64,000 nucleotides of DNA, taken from JAGSOU01 sp049974865. GTDB taxonomy: Bacteria > Pseudomonadota > Alphaproteobacteria > Rhodobacterales > Rhodobacteraceae. The notes beneath the pieces were generated by a model. It was not told where the DNA came from. It made no database searches and saw nothing but the letters and a program-made list of their open reading frames with translations. The position numbers and the translations under genes were made by a program. The DNA is taken from assembly GCA_049974865.1 (NCBI GenBank), contig JBNGCX010000014.1, forward strand, positions 1 through 64,000. Direction: 5' to 3'. Shown in pieces: positions 52,176 through 61,306 of the stretch (its first letter is position 1; each line of letters opens with the position of its first letter).

Positions 52176-53756
52176 TCAGTAGCCCAGCGCGCAGCCGTCC
52201 TTGCGCGGATCCGACCCGCCCTGCAGGACGCCGTTCTCGTCGTCGATCAGGATGGCCTGCGCGCCGCCGATCGGCGTGGCCGGGATCGACACCTTGTGGC
52301 CCATCTCGGCCAGCTCGGCGCGGACCTTGTCGGAATAGCCCCGCTCGACTTTCATGTCGCCCGCGTCGGAGAAGGAGCGCGGCGCGTCGATGGCGGCCTG
52401 CGGGTGCATCCCGAAATCCACCACGTTGGTCAGGAAGCGCGCATGCCCGTTGGGCTGATAGGCGCCGCCCATCACGCCAAAGGGCATGATGACCTTGCCG
52501 TGTTTCTTCAGCATGCCGGGGATGATGGTGTGCATCGGGCGCTTGCCGCCCGCGGCCTCGTTCGGGTGGCCTTCCTCCAGGGTGAAGCCCGCGCCGCGGT
52601 TCTGGAAGTTGATTCCGAACTTGTCGGACGCCAGCCCCGAGCCGAAGCTGTGAAAGACCGAATAGATCAGCGACACCGCCATGCGGTCGCGGTCGACCAC
52701 GGTGATGTAGATCGTGTCCTTGTGCACCGCCTCGGAAAGCTTGTGCGGGTCGGCCATGGCGCGCGCCGGGTCGATCAGCGCGGCCAGCTTCGCCGCCGTC
52801 TCCGGCGACAGCATGTGGTCGAGCCGGGTCGTGTAATCGGCATCGGCGATGATGCGGTTGCGCGTGTCATAGGCCAGCTTCGCGGCCTCGGCCTCGATAT
52901 GGGCGCGCTGGGTGCCGAAGGGCTCCATCGCGGTCAGGTCGAAATGGCTCAGGATATTGGCCATCAGGATCGCCGTGGCGCCGTGGCCGTTGGGCGGATG
53001 CTCCACCAGGTCGATCCCCCTGTAATCGGTGCTGATCGGCGTGGTGTAGGTGCACTCGGTGGCGGCGAAATCCTCCAGCGTGTGGGTGCCGCCCAGTGCC
53101 CGCAGCGAGTTGACCATGTCCTCGGCCACCTCGCCCTCGTAGAAGCCGGCGCGGCGCTGCTCGGCGATTCGGCGCAGCACCTCGGCCTGTCCCGGCGCGC
53201 GGAACACCTGCCCCGGCACCGGTACCTTGCCGTCCAGCAGGTAATAGTTGCGCGCCGCGCCCTGCAGGCGCTGCTCGGCCTCGCCCCAGTCAAAGACGGT
53301 GCGCGGCGCCACCGGCACGCCTTCCTCCGCATAGCGGATCGTCGGTGCGAGGCTCGCGGCCAGCCCGGCCTTGCCGTAATCCGCCGACAGCCGGCAGAAG
53401 GCGTCGATCGCGCCGGGCACCGTCACTGCGTGGGCGTGGCCCAGTGGCATGGTCTTGTGCCCCTCGGCGCGCAGCGCCTCGGCCGTCAGCCCGGCCGGTG
53501 CCCGGCCCGAGCCGTTCAGCGCGATGATGTCCTCTTGCCCGGCAGGCTTGACCAGCACGAAACAGTCGCCGCCGATCCCGGTCATCTGCGGCTCGCAGAT
53601 CCCCAGCACCACCGCGCCGGCAATGGCGGCGTCCACGGCGTTGCCACCCTGTTCCAGCATCTCCACGGCAACTTTCGAGGCCAGCGGGTGCGACGTGGCG
53701 CACATGCCATTCTGTGCAAAAACCGGCGACCGGCCGGGCAGGTGAAAATCGCGCAT
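52176..53756 (-). CDS. Gamma-glutamyltransferase family protein
   Basis: A 526-residue Ntn-hydrolase. MCATSHPLASKVAVEMLEQGGNAVDAAIA at the N-terminus, then the autocleavage site with nucleophile Thr in HKDTIYITVVDRDRMAVSLI (about 346), SFGSGL and the oxyanion-region GKRPMHTIIPGM. It would be cut into two chains and hydrolyse or transfer gamma-glutamyl groups. No clear signal peptide is seen, so a cytosolic site is likely, unlike E. coli Ggt. Two adjacent ATGs (53759, 53756) are possible starts. Divergent from the thiolase gene. Confidence 0.9.
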   Translation of the reverse strand: MRDFHLPGRSPVFAQNGMCATSHPLASKVAVEMLEQGGNAVDAAIAGAVVLGICEPQMTGIGGDCFVLVKPAGQEDIIALNGSGRAPAGLTAEALRAEGHKTMPLGHAHAVTVPGAIDAFCRLSADYGKAGLAASLAPTIRYAEEGVPVAPRTVFDWGEAEQRLQGAARNYYLLDGKVPVPGQVFRAPGQAEVLRRIAEQRRAGFYEGEVAEDMVNSLRALGGTHTLEDFAATECTYTTPISTDYRGIDLVEHPPNGHGATAILMANILSHFDLTAMEPFGTQRAHIEAEAAKLAYDTRNRIIADADYTTRLDHMLSPETAAKLAALIDPARAMADPHKLSEAVHKDTIYITVVDRDRMAVSLIYSVFHSFGSGLASDKFGINFQNRGAGFTLEEGHPNEAAGGKRPMHTIIPGMLKKHGKVIMPFGVMGGAYQPNGHARFLTNVVDFGMHPQAAIDAPRSFSDAGDMKVERGYSDKVRAELAEMGHKVSIPATPIGGAQAILIDDENGVLQGGSDPRKDGCALGY

Positions 53757-54094
53757 CATCCCCTCGCTTTTTATGGAGGCGCAACAATAGGCAGTCCGTA
53801 GGGGAATGCCAATGTGCTGTGTGTTGCGAGGAGAAGAGAACCTCGACGCCACGCACTGGGTGGGGGCTGTTGACGCAGCGCCGAGGGAAGCCATATGCAG
53901 CTACGCGTTTTTTTTGCCTATCCATTCCGGCCGAGTTGTGGAGTCATTGCGGCGCCTTTGTGGCATTGCCGCCGCCCCGGCAAAGGGCCGCTTCGGCAGC
54001 CGGGCATCACTTTGCATTGCGAACCGGGGCAGAAGGCTGGACGCGGTTCCCCGCCATCCGCTATCTGCCGGTCAGGGATTTGAAGGAGGATGAC
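53757..54094. other. 338-bp divergent intergenic region
   Basis: This is the longest gap without a gene in the window, between the ggt-like gene (minus) and the thiolase gene (plus). A TTGACG at 53870-53875 with an ATATGC 17 bases on is a weak promoter candidate for the plus strand. Bases 53904-53913 hold an eight-T run, and TTTGCATTGCGAA near 54010 is an imperfect inverted repeat. A plus-strand frame of 95 codons (53806-54093) shows no coding character. Confidence 0.5.
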
Positions 54095-55267
54095 ATGGAA
54101 AAGGTGTTGATCTGTGGCGCGGCCCGCACACCGATGGCCGGGTTCCAGGGCGATTTCGCCGGGGTAGACGCGCCCACGCTCGGGGGCGCGGCGATCAAGG
54201 CCGCGCTGGAAGGCGCCGGCGTCGACACGGTCGAGGAAGTGCTGATGGGCTGCGTCCTGCCCGCCGGCATCGGCCAGGCGCCCGCGCGCCAGGCGGGCTT
54301 CAAGGCCGGCCTGGGCGAGGAAGTGCCGGCCACCACCGTCAACAAGATGTGCGGCTCCGGCATGAAGACGGTCATGCTGGCCCATGACCAGCTGGCGCTG
54401 GGGCAATCCGCCTTGCTCTGCGCGGGCGGCATGGAAAGCATGACCAACGCCCCCTACCTGCTGCCCAAGATGCGCAGCGGCGCGAGGCTCGGGCACGGCC
54501 AGGTCATCGACCACATGTTTCTCGACGGGCTCGAGGATGCCTATGACAAGGGTCGCCTGATGGGCACCTTCGCCGAGGATTGCGCCGAGACATTCCAGTT
54601 CACGCGCGAGGCGCAGGACGACTACGCGCTGGCCTCGCTCTCCAACGCGCTCGAGGCGCAGAAATCCGGCGCTTTCGATGGTGAGATCACGCCCGTCACG
54701 ATCGCCACCCGCAAGGGCGAGATCACCATCGCCGAGGACGAACAGCCCGGCAAGGCACGCCCCGAGAAGATCCCGCATCTCAAGCCGGCCTTCCGCAAGG
54801 ACGGCACGGTGACGCCCGCCAATTCCTCCTCCATCTCCGACGGCGCCGCCGCGCTGGTGCTGGCCACCGAGGCGGAGGCGAAGGCCCGCAACCTGCCCAT
54901 CCGCGCCGGTATCCTGGGCCATGCCTCGCACGCGCAGGCGCCGGGCTGGTTCACCACCGCGCCGGTCCCGGCCGCCCGGAAACTGCTCGACCGGATCGGC
55001 TGGTCGAAAGACGACGTCGACCTGTGGGAGGTGAACGAGGCCTTCGCCGTGGTTCCCATGGCCTTCATGCACGAGATGGGCATCCCGCGCGACAAGATGA
55101 ACGTCAATGGCGGCGCCTGCGCGCTGGGCCACCCGATCGGCGCCTCTGGCGCGCGCATCATCGTGACCCTGCTCAACGCGCTGGAAAAACGCGGGCTGAA
55201 GCGCGGCGTCGCCGCGATCTGCATCGGCGGCGGCGAAGGCACCGCCATCGCCATCGAACGCGCCTAG
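54095..55267 (+). CDS. Acetyl-CoA acetyltransferase (thiolase)
   Basis: A 390-residue thiolase. Nucleophile Cys86 is in VNKMCGSGMKTVM, His (about 345) in GACALGHPIGASGAR, and the second Cys (about 376) in AICIGGGEG. It joins or splits acetyl-CoA/acyl-CoA in fatty acid or PHB metabolism. No phaB or other beta-oxidation gene is adjacent, so the pathway is open. ATG at 54095 has GAAGGAGG upstream; the upstream frame is not needed. Confidence 0.93.
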   Translation: MEKVLICGAARTPMAGFQGDFAGVDAPTLGGAAIKAALEGAGVDTVEEVLMGCVLPAGIGQAPARQAGFKAGLGEEVPATTVNKMCGSGMKTVMLAHDQLALGQSALLCAGGMESMTNAPYLLPKMRSGARLGHGQVIDHMFLDGLEDAYDKGRLMGTFAEDCAETFQFTREAQDDYALASLSNALEAQKSGAFDGEITPVTIATRKGEITIAEDEQPGKARPEKIPHLKPAFRKDGTVTPANSSSISDGAAALVLATEAEAKARNLPIRAGILGHASHAQAPGWFTTAPVPAARKLLDRIGWSKDDVDLWEVNEAFAVVPMAFMHEMGIPRDKMNVNGGACALGHPIGASGARIIVTLLNALEKRGLKRGVAAICIGGGEGTAIAIERA

Positions 55268-55280
55268 ACTTCTTCTGTTC

Positions 55281-55320
55281 ACAAATATCCTCGGGGGTCC
55301 GGGGGCAGACAGCCCCCGGT
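55281..55320. repeat. Conserved-looking intergenic hairpin module
   Basis: ACAAATATCCTCGGGGG followed by a perfect 8-bp hairpin (55299-55306 with 55312-55319, loop AGACA). From memory, closely similar AAATATCC(T/C)CGGGGG-hairpin sequences recur between genes in many rhodobacterial genomes. Only one copy is seen in this window, so the repeat nature is not shown here. It may serve as a weak terminator for the thiolase gene. Confidence 0.5.
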
Positions 55321-55344
55321 CTTCCCTTTCCAAGGGGGCACCGC

Positions 55345-55806
55345 ATGCGGGCCGACTACGACCAGCTCTCCAAGACCATCGCCGCGCTCACGACCGGCGA
55401 AACCGACGAGGTCGCCCTCATGGCGACGCTCGCCTGCGAGATCCATCACGCCGATGACCGCTTTGACTGGACGGGCTTCTACCGCAACGTGGGCAACGAG
55501 ACGCTCAAGATCGGCCCCTACCAGGGCGGGCATGGCTGCCTGGTGATCCCCTTCTCCCGCGGGGTCTGCGGCGCGGCCGCCCGCACCGGCGAGGTGCAGC
55601 TGGTGCCGGATGTCGACGCCTTCCCCGGCCACATCGCCTGTGCCTCCTCCACCCGCTCCGAGATCGTGCTGCCGGTCCGGAACGGGGCGGGGGATCTCAT
55701 CGGCGTGCTGGATATCGACAGCGACCGGCCCGACGCCTTCACCGAGGCCGATGCCGAGGGCCTGTCGGCGATTCTGGGCCAGGTCTTCGGGGCCTTGCCC
55801 GGCTGA
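55345..55806 (+). CDS. Free methionine-(R)-sulfoxide reductase (GAF domain)
   Basis: A 153-residue GAF-domain protein of the fRMsr family. It keeps the three redox Cys: Cys65 (GHGCLVIPF), Cys75 (RGVCGAAA) and Cys99 (HIACASSTRSEIVLPV), the arrangement used to reduce free Met-R-sulfoxide with thioredoxin. ATG at 55345 follows AAGGGGGC. It precedes the RluA-type gene. Confidence 0.9.
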   Translation: MRADYDQLSKTIAALTTGETDEVALMATLACEIHHADDRFDWTGFYRNVGNETLKIGPYQGGHGCLVIPFSRGVCGAAARTGEVQLVPDVDAFPGHIACASSTRSEIVLPVRNGAGDLIGVLDIDSDRPDAFTEADAEGLSAILGQVFGALPG

Positions 55807-55846
55807 ACCCTTGCCGTCCGCGGCCAAAGCCGCTAGGCGCCCCCGG

Positions 55847-56494
55847 ATGGATGACACCTATACCCCGCCCGACACGCCGCTGGCGGTCCTGCACCAGGAC
55901 CACGAGATCCTGATCGTGGACAAGCCCTCGGGGCTCTTGTCCGTGCCGGGGCGTGGCGAACACCTGGCCGATTGCCTGCTGTCGCGCGTGCAGGCGGCTT
56001 TTCCCGAGGCGCTCTTGGTACACCGGCTGGACCGGGACACCTCGGGCATCATGGTCTTCGCCCTCACCCCCCATGCGCAGCGCCATCTCGGCCTGCAATT
56101 CGAGAAGCGGCAGGTGAAGAAGACCTATGTCGCCCGCGTCTGGGGCCGGGTGGCGGAAAAGACCGGCACCGTCGATCTGCCGCTGATCGTGGACTGGCCC
56201 AACCGACCGCGGCAGAAGGTCGATTTCGATCAGGGAAAGCCCGCGCTCACCGATTGGCGCGTGGTCAAATTCGAAGAGAACGCCACCCGCGTCCGCCTCT
56301 ACCCCAAGACCGGGCGCAGCCACCAGCTGAGGGTGCACATGCGCGAGATCGGACACCCGATCCTGGGCGACCCGTTCTATGCGACAGGCGAGGCCCGCGA
56401 TGCGCCCCGCCTGATGCTGCATGCCGAGGGCCTGCGGCTGCGCCACCCCGATGGCGGGGTGGGGATGAATTTCTCCGCGAAATGCCCGTTCTGA
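55847..56494 (+). CDS. RluA-family pseudouridine synthase
   Basis: A 215-residue RNA pseudouridine synthase: ILIVDKPSGLLSVPGRG, catalytic Asp62 in LLVHRLDRDTSGIMVFA, and KTGRSHQLRVHMREIGHPILGDPFYA. No S4 domain is present, as in RluA itself. The target (23S rRNA, tRNA or both) cannot be told by sequence. It lies 40 bases after the fRMsr gene in the same direction. Confidence 0.92.
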   Translation: MDDTYTPPDTPLAVLHQDHEILIVDKPSGLLSVPGRGEHLADCLLSRVQAAFPEALLVHRLDRDTSGIMVFALTPHAQRHLGLQFEKRQVKKTYVARVWGRVAEKTGTVDLPLIVDWPNRPRQKVDFDQGKPALTDWRVVKFEENATRVRLYPKTGRSHQLRVHMREIGHPILGDPFYATGEARDAPRLMLHAEGLRLRHPDGGVGMNFSAKCPF

Positions 56495-56527
56495 GAATAC
56501 GGCCGCCCGAAGGCGGCCGTTCCGGTC

Positions 56528-57967
56528 CTACTCGGGGTCCCAGCCGCTGACGGCCTTGACCTCGCAGAAATCCTCCAGCCCCCAGACGCCGCCTTCGCGC
56601 CCGTTGCCGGATTTCTTCATGCCGCCGAAGGGGCTGCCCGCCGCGCGGCCCTTGCCGTTCATCTCCACCATGCCCGAGCGCAGGCGCCGCGCCATGCGGT
56701 TGCGCTTGGCGCCGTCCTGGCTCTGGACGTAGTTGGTCAGGCCATACTCGGTGTCGTTGGCGATGCGCAGCGCATCGGCCTCGTCCTCGAAGGGGATGAT
56801 CGACAGCACGGGCCCGAAGATCTCTTCGCGGGCGATGGTCATGTCGTTGTTCACATCGGCAAACACCGTGGGCCGCACGAAATAGCCGCGGTTGAAGCCC
56901 TCGGGCCGGCCGAGGCCGCCGGCGACCAGCCGCGCGCCCTCGTCGATGCCCTTCTGGATCAGGCCCTGGATCTTCGTGAACTGGACCTCCGAGACGACGG
57001 GGCCGATATGGCGGCCGGGCTCGCTGGGCAGGCCAACGGCCTGCGCCTCGGCGGTGGCGCGGGCGGTTTCCACCGCCTGGTCGTAGATCTCGCGCTGAAC
57101 CAGCATCCGGGTCGGCGCGTTGCAGGACTGGCCGGAGTTCTGGAAGCAATGCAGCGCACCGCGCTTCACCGCCTTCTCGTCGGCATCGGCGAAGATGATG
57201 TTGGCGCCCTTGCCGCCCAGTTCCAGGTGCACCGGCTTCAGCGTGTCGGCGGCGTTTTTCGAAATCGCGATGCCGGCGCGGGTGGAGCCGGTGAAACTGA
57301 TCATGTCCACGTCCGGGTGGCCGGTCAGTTGCGTGCCGACCCCCGGGCCGTCGCCGTTGACCAAGTTGAACACGCCCGCGGGCACGCCGGCCTCGTCCAG
57401 GATCTCGGCGAAGAGCAGCGAGGACAGCGGCGCGATCTCGGACGGCTTCAGCACCATGGTGCAGCCCGTGGCCAGCGCCGGGATCACCTTCAGGGTGACC
57501 TGGTTCATCGGCCAGTTCCACGGCGTGATCATGCCAACCACGCCCACCGGCTCATAGATGATCCGGTCGTTGGGGGCGTGACCGCCGAGGGGGCGTTCGA
57601 ACTCGAACCCCTTGAGCGCGGTGATGAAGTTCTGGATGTGCCAGCTGCCCGCGCCCACCTGCGAGTTGCGCGCCAGGTCGATGGGCGCGCCCATCTCCAG
57701 GCTGATGGCCTCGGCCATTTCGTCCGCGCGGCGGTTGTAGATTTCGAGAATCCTTTCGATCAGCGCCAGGCGCTCGGCCTTTTCGGTATAGGCGAAACCC
57801 CCGAAGGCCGCGCGGGCGGCCGCCACGGCGGCGTCGGTATCGGCCTGGCCACCCAGCGAAATCACCGCGCAGGGCTCTTCGGTGGCGGGGTTTACGACGT
57901 TGAAATCATTCGATGATGCCGGGTCAACCCAAGCCCCGTTGATGTAGAATTGGCGTTTCTCGATCAT
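56528..57967 (-). CDS. Aldehyde dehydrogenase family protein
   Basis: A 479-residue NAD(P)-dependent ALDH: FYINGAWVDP, TPWNWPMNQVTLKVIPALATG, FTGSTRAG, general base Glu (about 250) in LELGGKGANIIF, and catalytic Cys (about 284) in FQNSGQSCNAPTRM. The substrate aldehyde is not identified. ATG at 57967 has a strong ribosome-binding site (AGGAGG); the open frame to 58159 is longer. Divergent from the peroxiredoxin gene. Confidence 0.93.
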   Translation of the reverse strand: MIEKRQFYINGAWVDPASSNDFNVVNPATEEPCAVISLGGQADTDAAVAAARAAFGGFAYTEKAERLALIERILEIYNRRADEMAEAISLEMGAPIDLARNSQVGAGSWHIQNFITALKGFEFERPLGGHAPNDRIIYEPVGVVGMITPWNWPMNQVTLKVIPALATGCTMVLKPSEIAPLSSLLFAEILDEAGVPAGVFNLVNGDGPGVGTQLTGHPDVDMISFTGSTRAGIAISKNAADTLKPVHLELGGKGANIIFADADEKAVKRGALHCFQNSGQSCNAPTRMLVQREIYDQAVETARATAEAQAVGLPSEPGRHIGPVVSEVQFTKIQGLIQKGIDEGARLVAGGLGRPEGFNRGYFVRPTVFADVNNDMTIAREEIFGPVLSIIPFEDEADALRIANDTEYGLTNYVQSQDGAKRNRMARRLRSGMVEMNGKGRAAGSPFGGMKKSGNGREGGVWGLEDFCEVKAVSGWDPE

Positions 57968-58100
57968 GCCGAACCTCCTGATTTTGCGACACTCTGTCAT
58001 TGTGGGCCCAAAGGGGCAACGGGGGGGTTGGTGGAATGCCGATTTGAATTTATCTAGTGAGGCGAAGACGCTTTGGATAACCACGAAAGGACACGCGTTC

Positions 58101-58754
58101 ATGGCCCTGCGCATCAACGACATCGCGCCGAACTTCACCGCTGACACCACCGAAGGCAAGATCGATTTCCACGAGTGGATCGGCGACAGCTATGCCATCC
58201 TGTTCTCGCATCCCAAGGATTTCACGCCGGTCTGCACCACCGAGTTTGCCGCCGCCGCGTCGCTGGCCGATGAGTTCGCCAAGCGCAACACCAAGGTGAT
58301 CGGCATCTCGGTGGATGGCGTCGACGACCACCTGAAGTGGAAGGCCGATGTCGAGAAGTTCGGCGGCAACCCGATGAACTTCCCGATCATCGCCGACGAG
58401 AACCTCGAGGTCGCCAAGCTTTACGACATGCTGCCGGCTGAGGCCGTGCTGCCCGATGGCCGCACCCCGGCCGACACCGCGACCGTGCGCACCACCTTCA
58501 TCATCAACCCACAGAAGAAGATCGAGCTGATGCTGATCTACCCGATGTCGGTGGGCCGCAACTTCGACGAGATCCTGCGCGCGCTGGATGCCATTCAGGC
58601 CGCCGAGGACACCCCGATCGCGACCCCGGCCAACTGGAAGCCTGGCGATGACGTGATCGTGGCCCTGTCGTTGTCGACCGACGAGGCCAAAGAGAAATTC
58701 GGCGACGTGAACGTGGTGTTCCCCTACCTGCGCACCACCAAGCAGCCGTCTTGA
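58101..58754 (+). CDS. 1-Cys peroxiredoxin (Prx6 type)
   Basis: A 217-residue peroxiredoxin: peroxidatic Cys45 in HPKDFTPVCTTEF, C-terminal extension with RTTKQPS, and no resolving Cys, as in Prx6-type enzymes. It reduces hydrogen peroxide and organic peroxides. ATG at 58101 has GAAAGGA upstream. A strong terminator follows. Confidence 0.93.
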   Translation: MALRINDIAPNFTADTTEGKIDFHEWIGDSYAILFSHPKDFTPVCTTEFAAAASLADEFAKRNTKVIGISVDGVDDHLKWKADVEKFGGNPMNFPIIADENLEVAKLYDMLPAEAVLPDGRTPADTATVRTTFIINPQKKIELMLIYPMSVGRNFDEILRALDAIQAAEDTPIATPANWKPGDDVIVALSLSTDEAKEKFGDVNVVFPYLRTTKQPS

Positions 58755-58775
58755 GACAAACATTTCCGCTGACGG

Positions 58776-58807
58776 AAAGGCCCCGGGTTTCCCGGGGCCT
58801 TTTTCTT
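58776..58807 (+). terminator. Rho-independent terminator of the peroxiredoxin gene
   Basis: A 12-bp perfect stem (58776-58787 with 58791-58802), 3-base loop, and a T-run continuing to 58807. It lies between the peroxiredoxin gene and the converging dienelactone-hydrolase-type gene. Confidence 0.92.
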
Positions 58808-58809
58808 TG

Positions 58810-59697
58810 TCACGACAGGTATTTTTCGAAATGCGCGAGGGTGCGCTCCCAGGCGAGGGTGGCGGCCTCTTCGTCGTAGCGGGGCGTGGTGTCGTTGTGG
58901 AAACCGTGGTTCACGCCGGGGTAGATATGGGCCTCGTAGGTCTTGCCGTTGGCTTTAAGCGCGGCCTCGTAGGCGGGCCAGCCGGCGTTGATCCGCTCGT
59001 CCAACTCGGCGTAATGCAGCAGCAAGGGCGCCTGGATGGCCGGTACGTCCTCGGCGGCGGGCTGGCGGCCGTAGAAGGGGACCGAGGCGGCCAGGTTCGG
59101 ATAGGCCACCGCCAGCGCGTTGCACACGCCCCCGCCGTAGCAGAAGCCGACCGCGCCGACCTTGCCGGTGGAGCCCTCATGCGCCACCAGGTATTCGAAA
59201 CCGGCGAAGAAATCCTCCATCAGCTTTGCGGGGTCGAGCTCTTTCTGCATCGCCCGCCCGTCATCGTCATTGCCCGGGTAGCCGCCCAGCGGCGTCAGCC
59301 CGTCAGGGCCGAAGGCCAGGTAACCGGCCTTGGCCAGGCGGCGCACCACGTCCTTGATATAAGGGTTCAGGCCGCGGTTCTCGTGCACCACCAGCACGGC
59401 GGGCAACTTGCCCTCGGCGCCGGAGGGCTGGGCCATCATCCCCCTGATCCGGCCGTGGCCGTCGGGGCTGTCGTATTCGGCGGTCATGGTCGCGATCGCC
59501 GGGTCGTCGGGCGCCACCTGCTGGGCGAGGGCGTAGTTCGGCTGCAGGCTTTCCAACAGCGCGGCCGCGGTGACCCCGGCGGCGGCAAAGCGCGAGGCTT
59601 GGGACAGGAACTCGCGCTTGCTCATCTTGCCGTGGACGTAGCCGTCGTAGAGTTCCAGGAGACGGGGATCGAAATCGCTGGCCTTCTTGCGTTGCAT
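58810..59697 (-). CDS. Dienelactone hydrolase family protein with Tat-like signal
   Basis: A 295-residue alpha/beta hydrolase: nucleophile Cys (about 186) in VGFCYGGGVCN and His (about 268) in PGVNHGFHND, with the DLH pattern. The N-terminal 60 residues contain SKREFLSQASRFAAAGVTAAALL, a Lys-Arg variant of the twin-arginine motif before a hydrophobic stretch, so export by Tat is possible. Natural substrate unknown. ATG at 59697 has GGGAGAG upstream. Confidence 0.87.
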   Translation of the reverse strand: MQRKKASDFDPRLLELYDGYVHGKMSKREFLSQASRFAAAGVTAAALLESLQPNYALAQQVAPDDPAIATMTAEYDSPDGHGRIRGMMAQPSGAEGKLPAVLVVHENRGLNPYIKDVVRRLAKAGYLAFGPDGLTPLGGYPGNDDDGRAMQKELDPAKLMEDFFAGFEYLVAHEGSTGKVGAVGFCYGGGVCNALAVAYPNLAASVPFYGRQPAAEDVPAIQAPLLLHYAELDERINAGWPAYEAALKANGKTYEAHIYPGVNHGFHNDTTPRYDEEAATLAWERTLAHFEKYLS

Positions 59698-59803
59698 GGT
59701 GGCTCTCCCTGGTTGGCTGCTGGTCGCAAGCAAAAGGGTAGGCCGGATCGGCGGGGGGGCAAAAAAGGATTTGAAACGGCCCCGGGCGGGGGGCCGTTCC
59801 ATA

Positions 59804-60091
59804 TCACGGCTGGCCAACCGGATAGCCGGGCCCCCAGACCCGCCGCGCGTCGCGGTCGAGCAGGCGTCTTTCAACGGTCTCCAGCCGGTCGCGCGCGGCC
59901 GTGCGGCACCCGCCGCTTTCGGACAAGGCCGCCTGCCAGAGCCTGAGCGCGGATCGCGGGCTCCAGGGCAGGGCGGCCTCGGCCAGCCAGCGGCGCAGCT
60001 CGGCCGGCAGCCGGTCGAAGCGTTGCATTGCCGGCTGGCCCCGCCGACGGGTCTTCAGCCCGGTGGCGAGGTTTCCGCGCCCCTTTCTCAT
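59804..60091 (-). CDS. Small basic protein, DUF6525-like
   Basis: A 95-residue basic protein (MRKGRGNLATGLKTRRRG.. then FDRLPAELRRWLAEAALPWS). I recognise it as similar to the small rhodobacterial DUF6525-type proteins; function unknown, nucleic-acid binding is possible from the charge. It starts at ATG 60091, overlapping the stop of the COG0523 gene by 4 bases, so it is co-translated with it. Confidence 0.72.
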   Translation of the reverse strand: MRKGRGNLATGLKTRRRGQPAMQRFDRLPAELRRWLAEAALPWSPRSALRLWQAALSESGGCRTAARDRLETVERRLLDRDARRVWGPGYPVGQP

Positions 60092-61296
60092 GCCGCCCGC
60101 CGCGTCCAGCGGGGGAAGGGATCGGGCAGGTCGGCCCATTCCTCGGGCGCGAAGGCCTCAGCGGGCATCAGGCAGGCGTCCAGCGCCGCGGTGATCGCCG
60201 CCCGGTCCATTCCTGCGCCGATGAAGACCAGTTCCTGCCGGCGGTCGCCCCAGGGCTCCTGCCAGAGCGCGCGGACCTGGGCCAGCGCCTGCGGGTGGTC
60301 GGGCCAGCGCTCGCGCGGGACCGAGGCCCACCATCCGCCCAGCGGCGCCACGCTGCTGAGCGCCCCGGCCAGCGAGAATTCGGCCACCCAGTTTGGGCGT
60401 GTGGCCAGCCAGAAATGCCCCTTGGCCCGGATCACGCCGGGCAGCGGGCCGTTCAGAACTGCGTGCAGCCGACCCGGGTGGAAGGGCCGGCGGGCGCGGT
60501 AGACGAAGGAGGACACGCCGTATTCCTCGGTCTCGGGCACGTGGTCGGCAAAGCCGTAAAGCTCTTTCGCCCAGAGCGGATGCTCATGCGCCTTGTCGAA
60601 ATCGAAGCGCCCGGTGTCGAATATCTCGTCCGCCTCCACTCGGCCATGATCGGTCTCGATCAGCCTGGCATCGGGGTTCAGCGCCTTGACGATCTTGCGT
60701 GCGGCGTCCAGCCGTTCGGGCCCCGCGAGACCGACCTTGTTCAGCAGGATCACGTCGGCGAATTCAATCTGGTCGGTCAGCAGGTTGACCAGCGTGCGGT
60801 CGTCCTCGGCGCCCAGGGTCTCGCCGCGGTCGGCCAGGAAATCGTGGCTGGAGAAGTCGTTGAGCAGGTTGGCGGCATCGACCACCGTCACCATCGTGTC
60901 CAGCCGCGCGATGTCGGACAGGCTGTCGCCGTCCTCGTCGCGGAAGGCGAAGGTGGCCGCGACGGGCAGCGGCTCGGCGATGCCGGTGGATTCGATCAGC
61001 AGGTAGTCGAACCGTCCCTCCCTGGCCAGGCGGCGCACCTCCTGCAGCAGGTCATCGCGCAGGGTGCAGCAGATGCAGCCATTGGTCATTTCGACCAGCT
61101 TCTCGTCCTGGCGCGACAGCTCGGCCCCGGCCTGGACGAGATCGCTGTCGATATTCACCTCGGACATGTCGTTGACGATGACCGCCACGCGGCGGCCGTC
61201 GCGGTTGTTCAGGACGTGGTTGAGCAGGGTGGTTTTGCCCGCCCCCAGGAAACCGGACAGGACGGTGACGGGCAGGCGGGGATCGGCGCTGTGCAT
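60088..61296 (-). CDS. COG0523/CobW-family GTPase (putative zinc metallochaperone)
   Basis: A 402-residue G3E GTPase: P-loop SGFLGAGKTT (14-23), the metal-binding CxCC motif Cys74-Ile-Cys76-Cys77 in MTNGCICCTLRDDL, ESTGIAEP, and NKVG. The C-terminal CobW domain contains a His-poor tail. COG0523 proteins deliver zinc or other metals to enzymes when zinc is scarce. The palindrome just upstream (61307-61326) supports zinc control. Translationally coupled to the small downstream gene. Confidence 0.92.
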   Translation of the reverse strand: MHSADPRLPVTVLSGFLGAGKTTLLNHVLNNRDGRRVAVIVNDMSEVNIDSDLVQAGAELSRQDEKLVEMTNGCICCTLRDDLLQEVRRLAREGRFDYLLIESTGIAEPLPVAATFAFRDEDGDSLSDIARLDTMVTVVDAANLLNDFSSHDFLADRGETLGAEDDRTLVNLLTDQIEFADVILLNKVGLAGPERLDAARKIVKALNPDARLIETDHGRVEADEIFDTGRFDFDKAHEHPLWAKELYGFADHVPETEEYGVSSFVYRARRPFHPGRLHAVLNGPLPGVIRAKGHFWLATRPNWVAEFSLAGALSSVAPLGGWWASVPRERWPDHPQALAQVRALWQEPWGDRRQELVFIGAGMDRAAITAALDACLMPAEAFAPEEWADLPDPFPRWTRRAA

Positions 61297-61306
61297 AAGG
61301 ACCTCA

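Noticed and set aside
53806..54093. 95-codon plus-strand frame in the divergent gap
   Set aside because: No homology recognised, no good ribosome-binding site, and it ends at the thiolase start; best left as non-coding.
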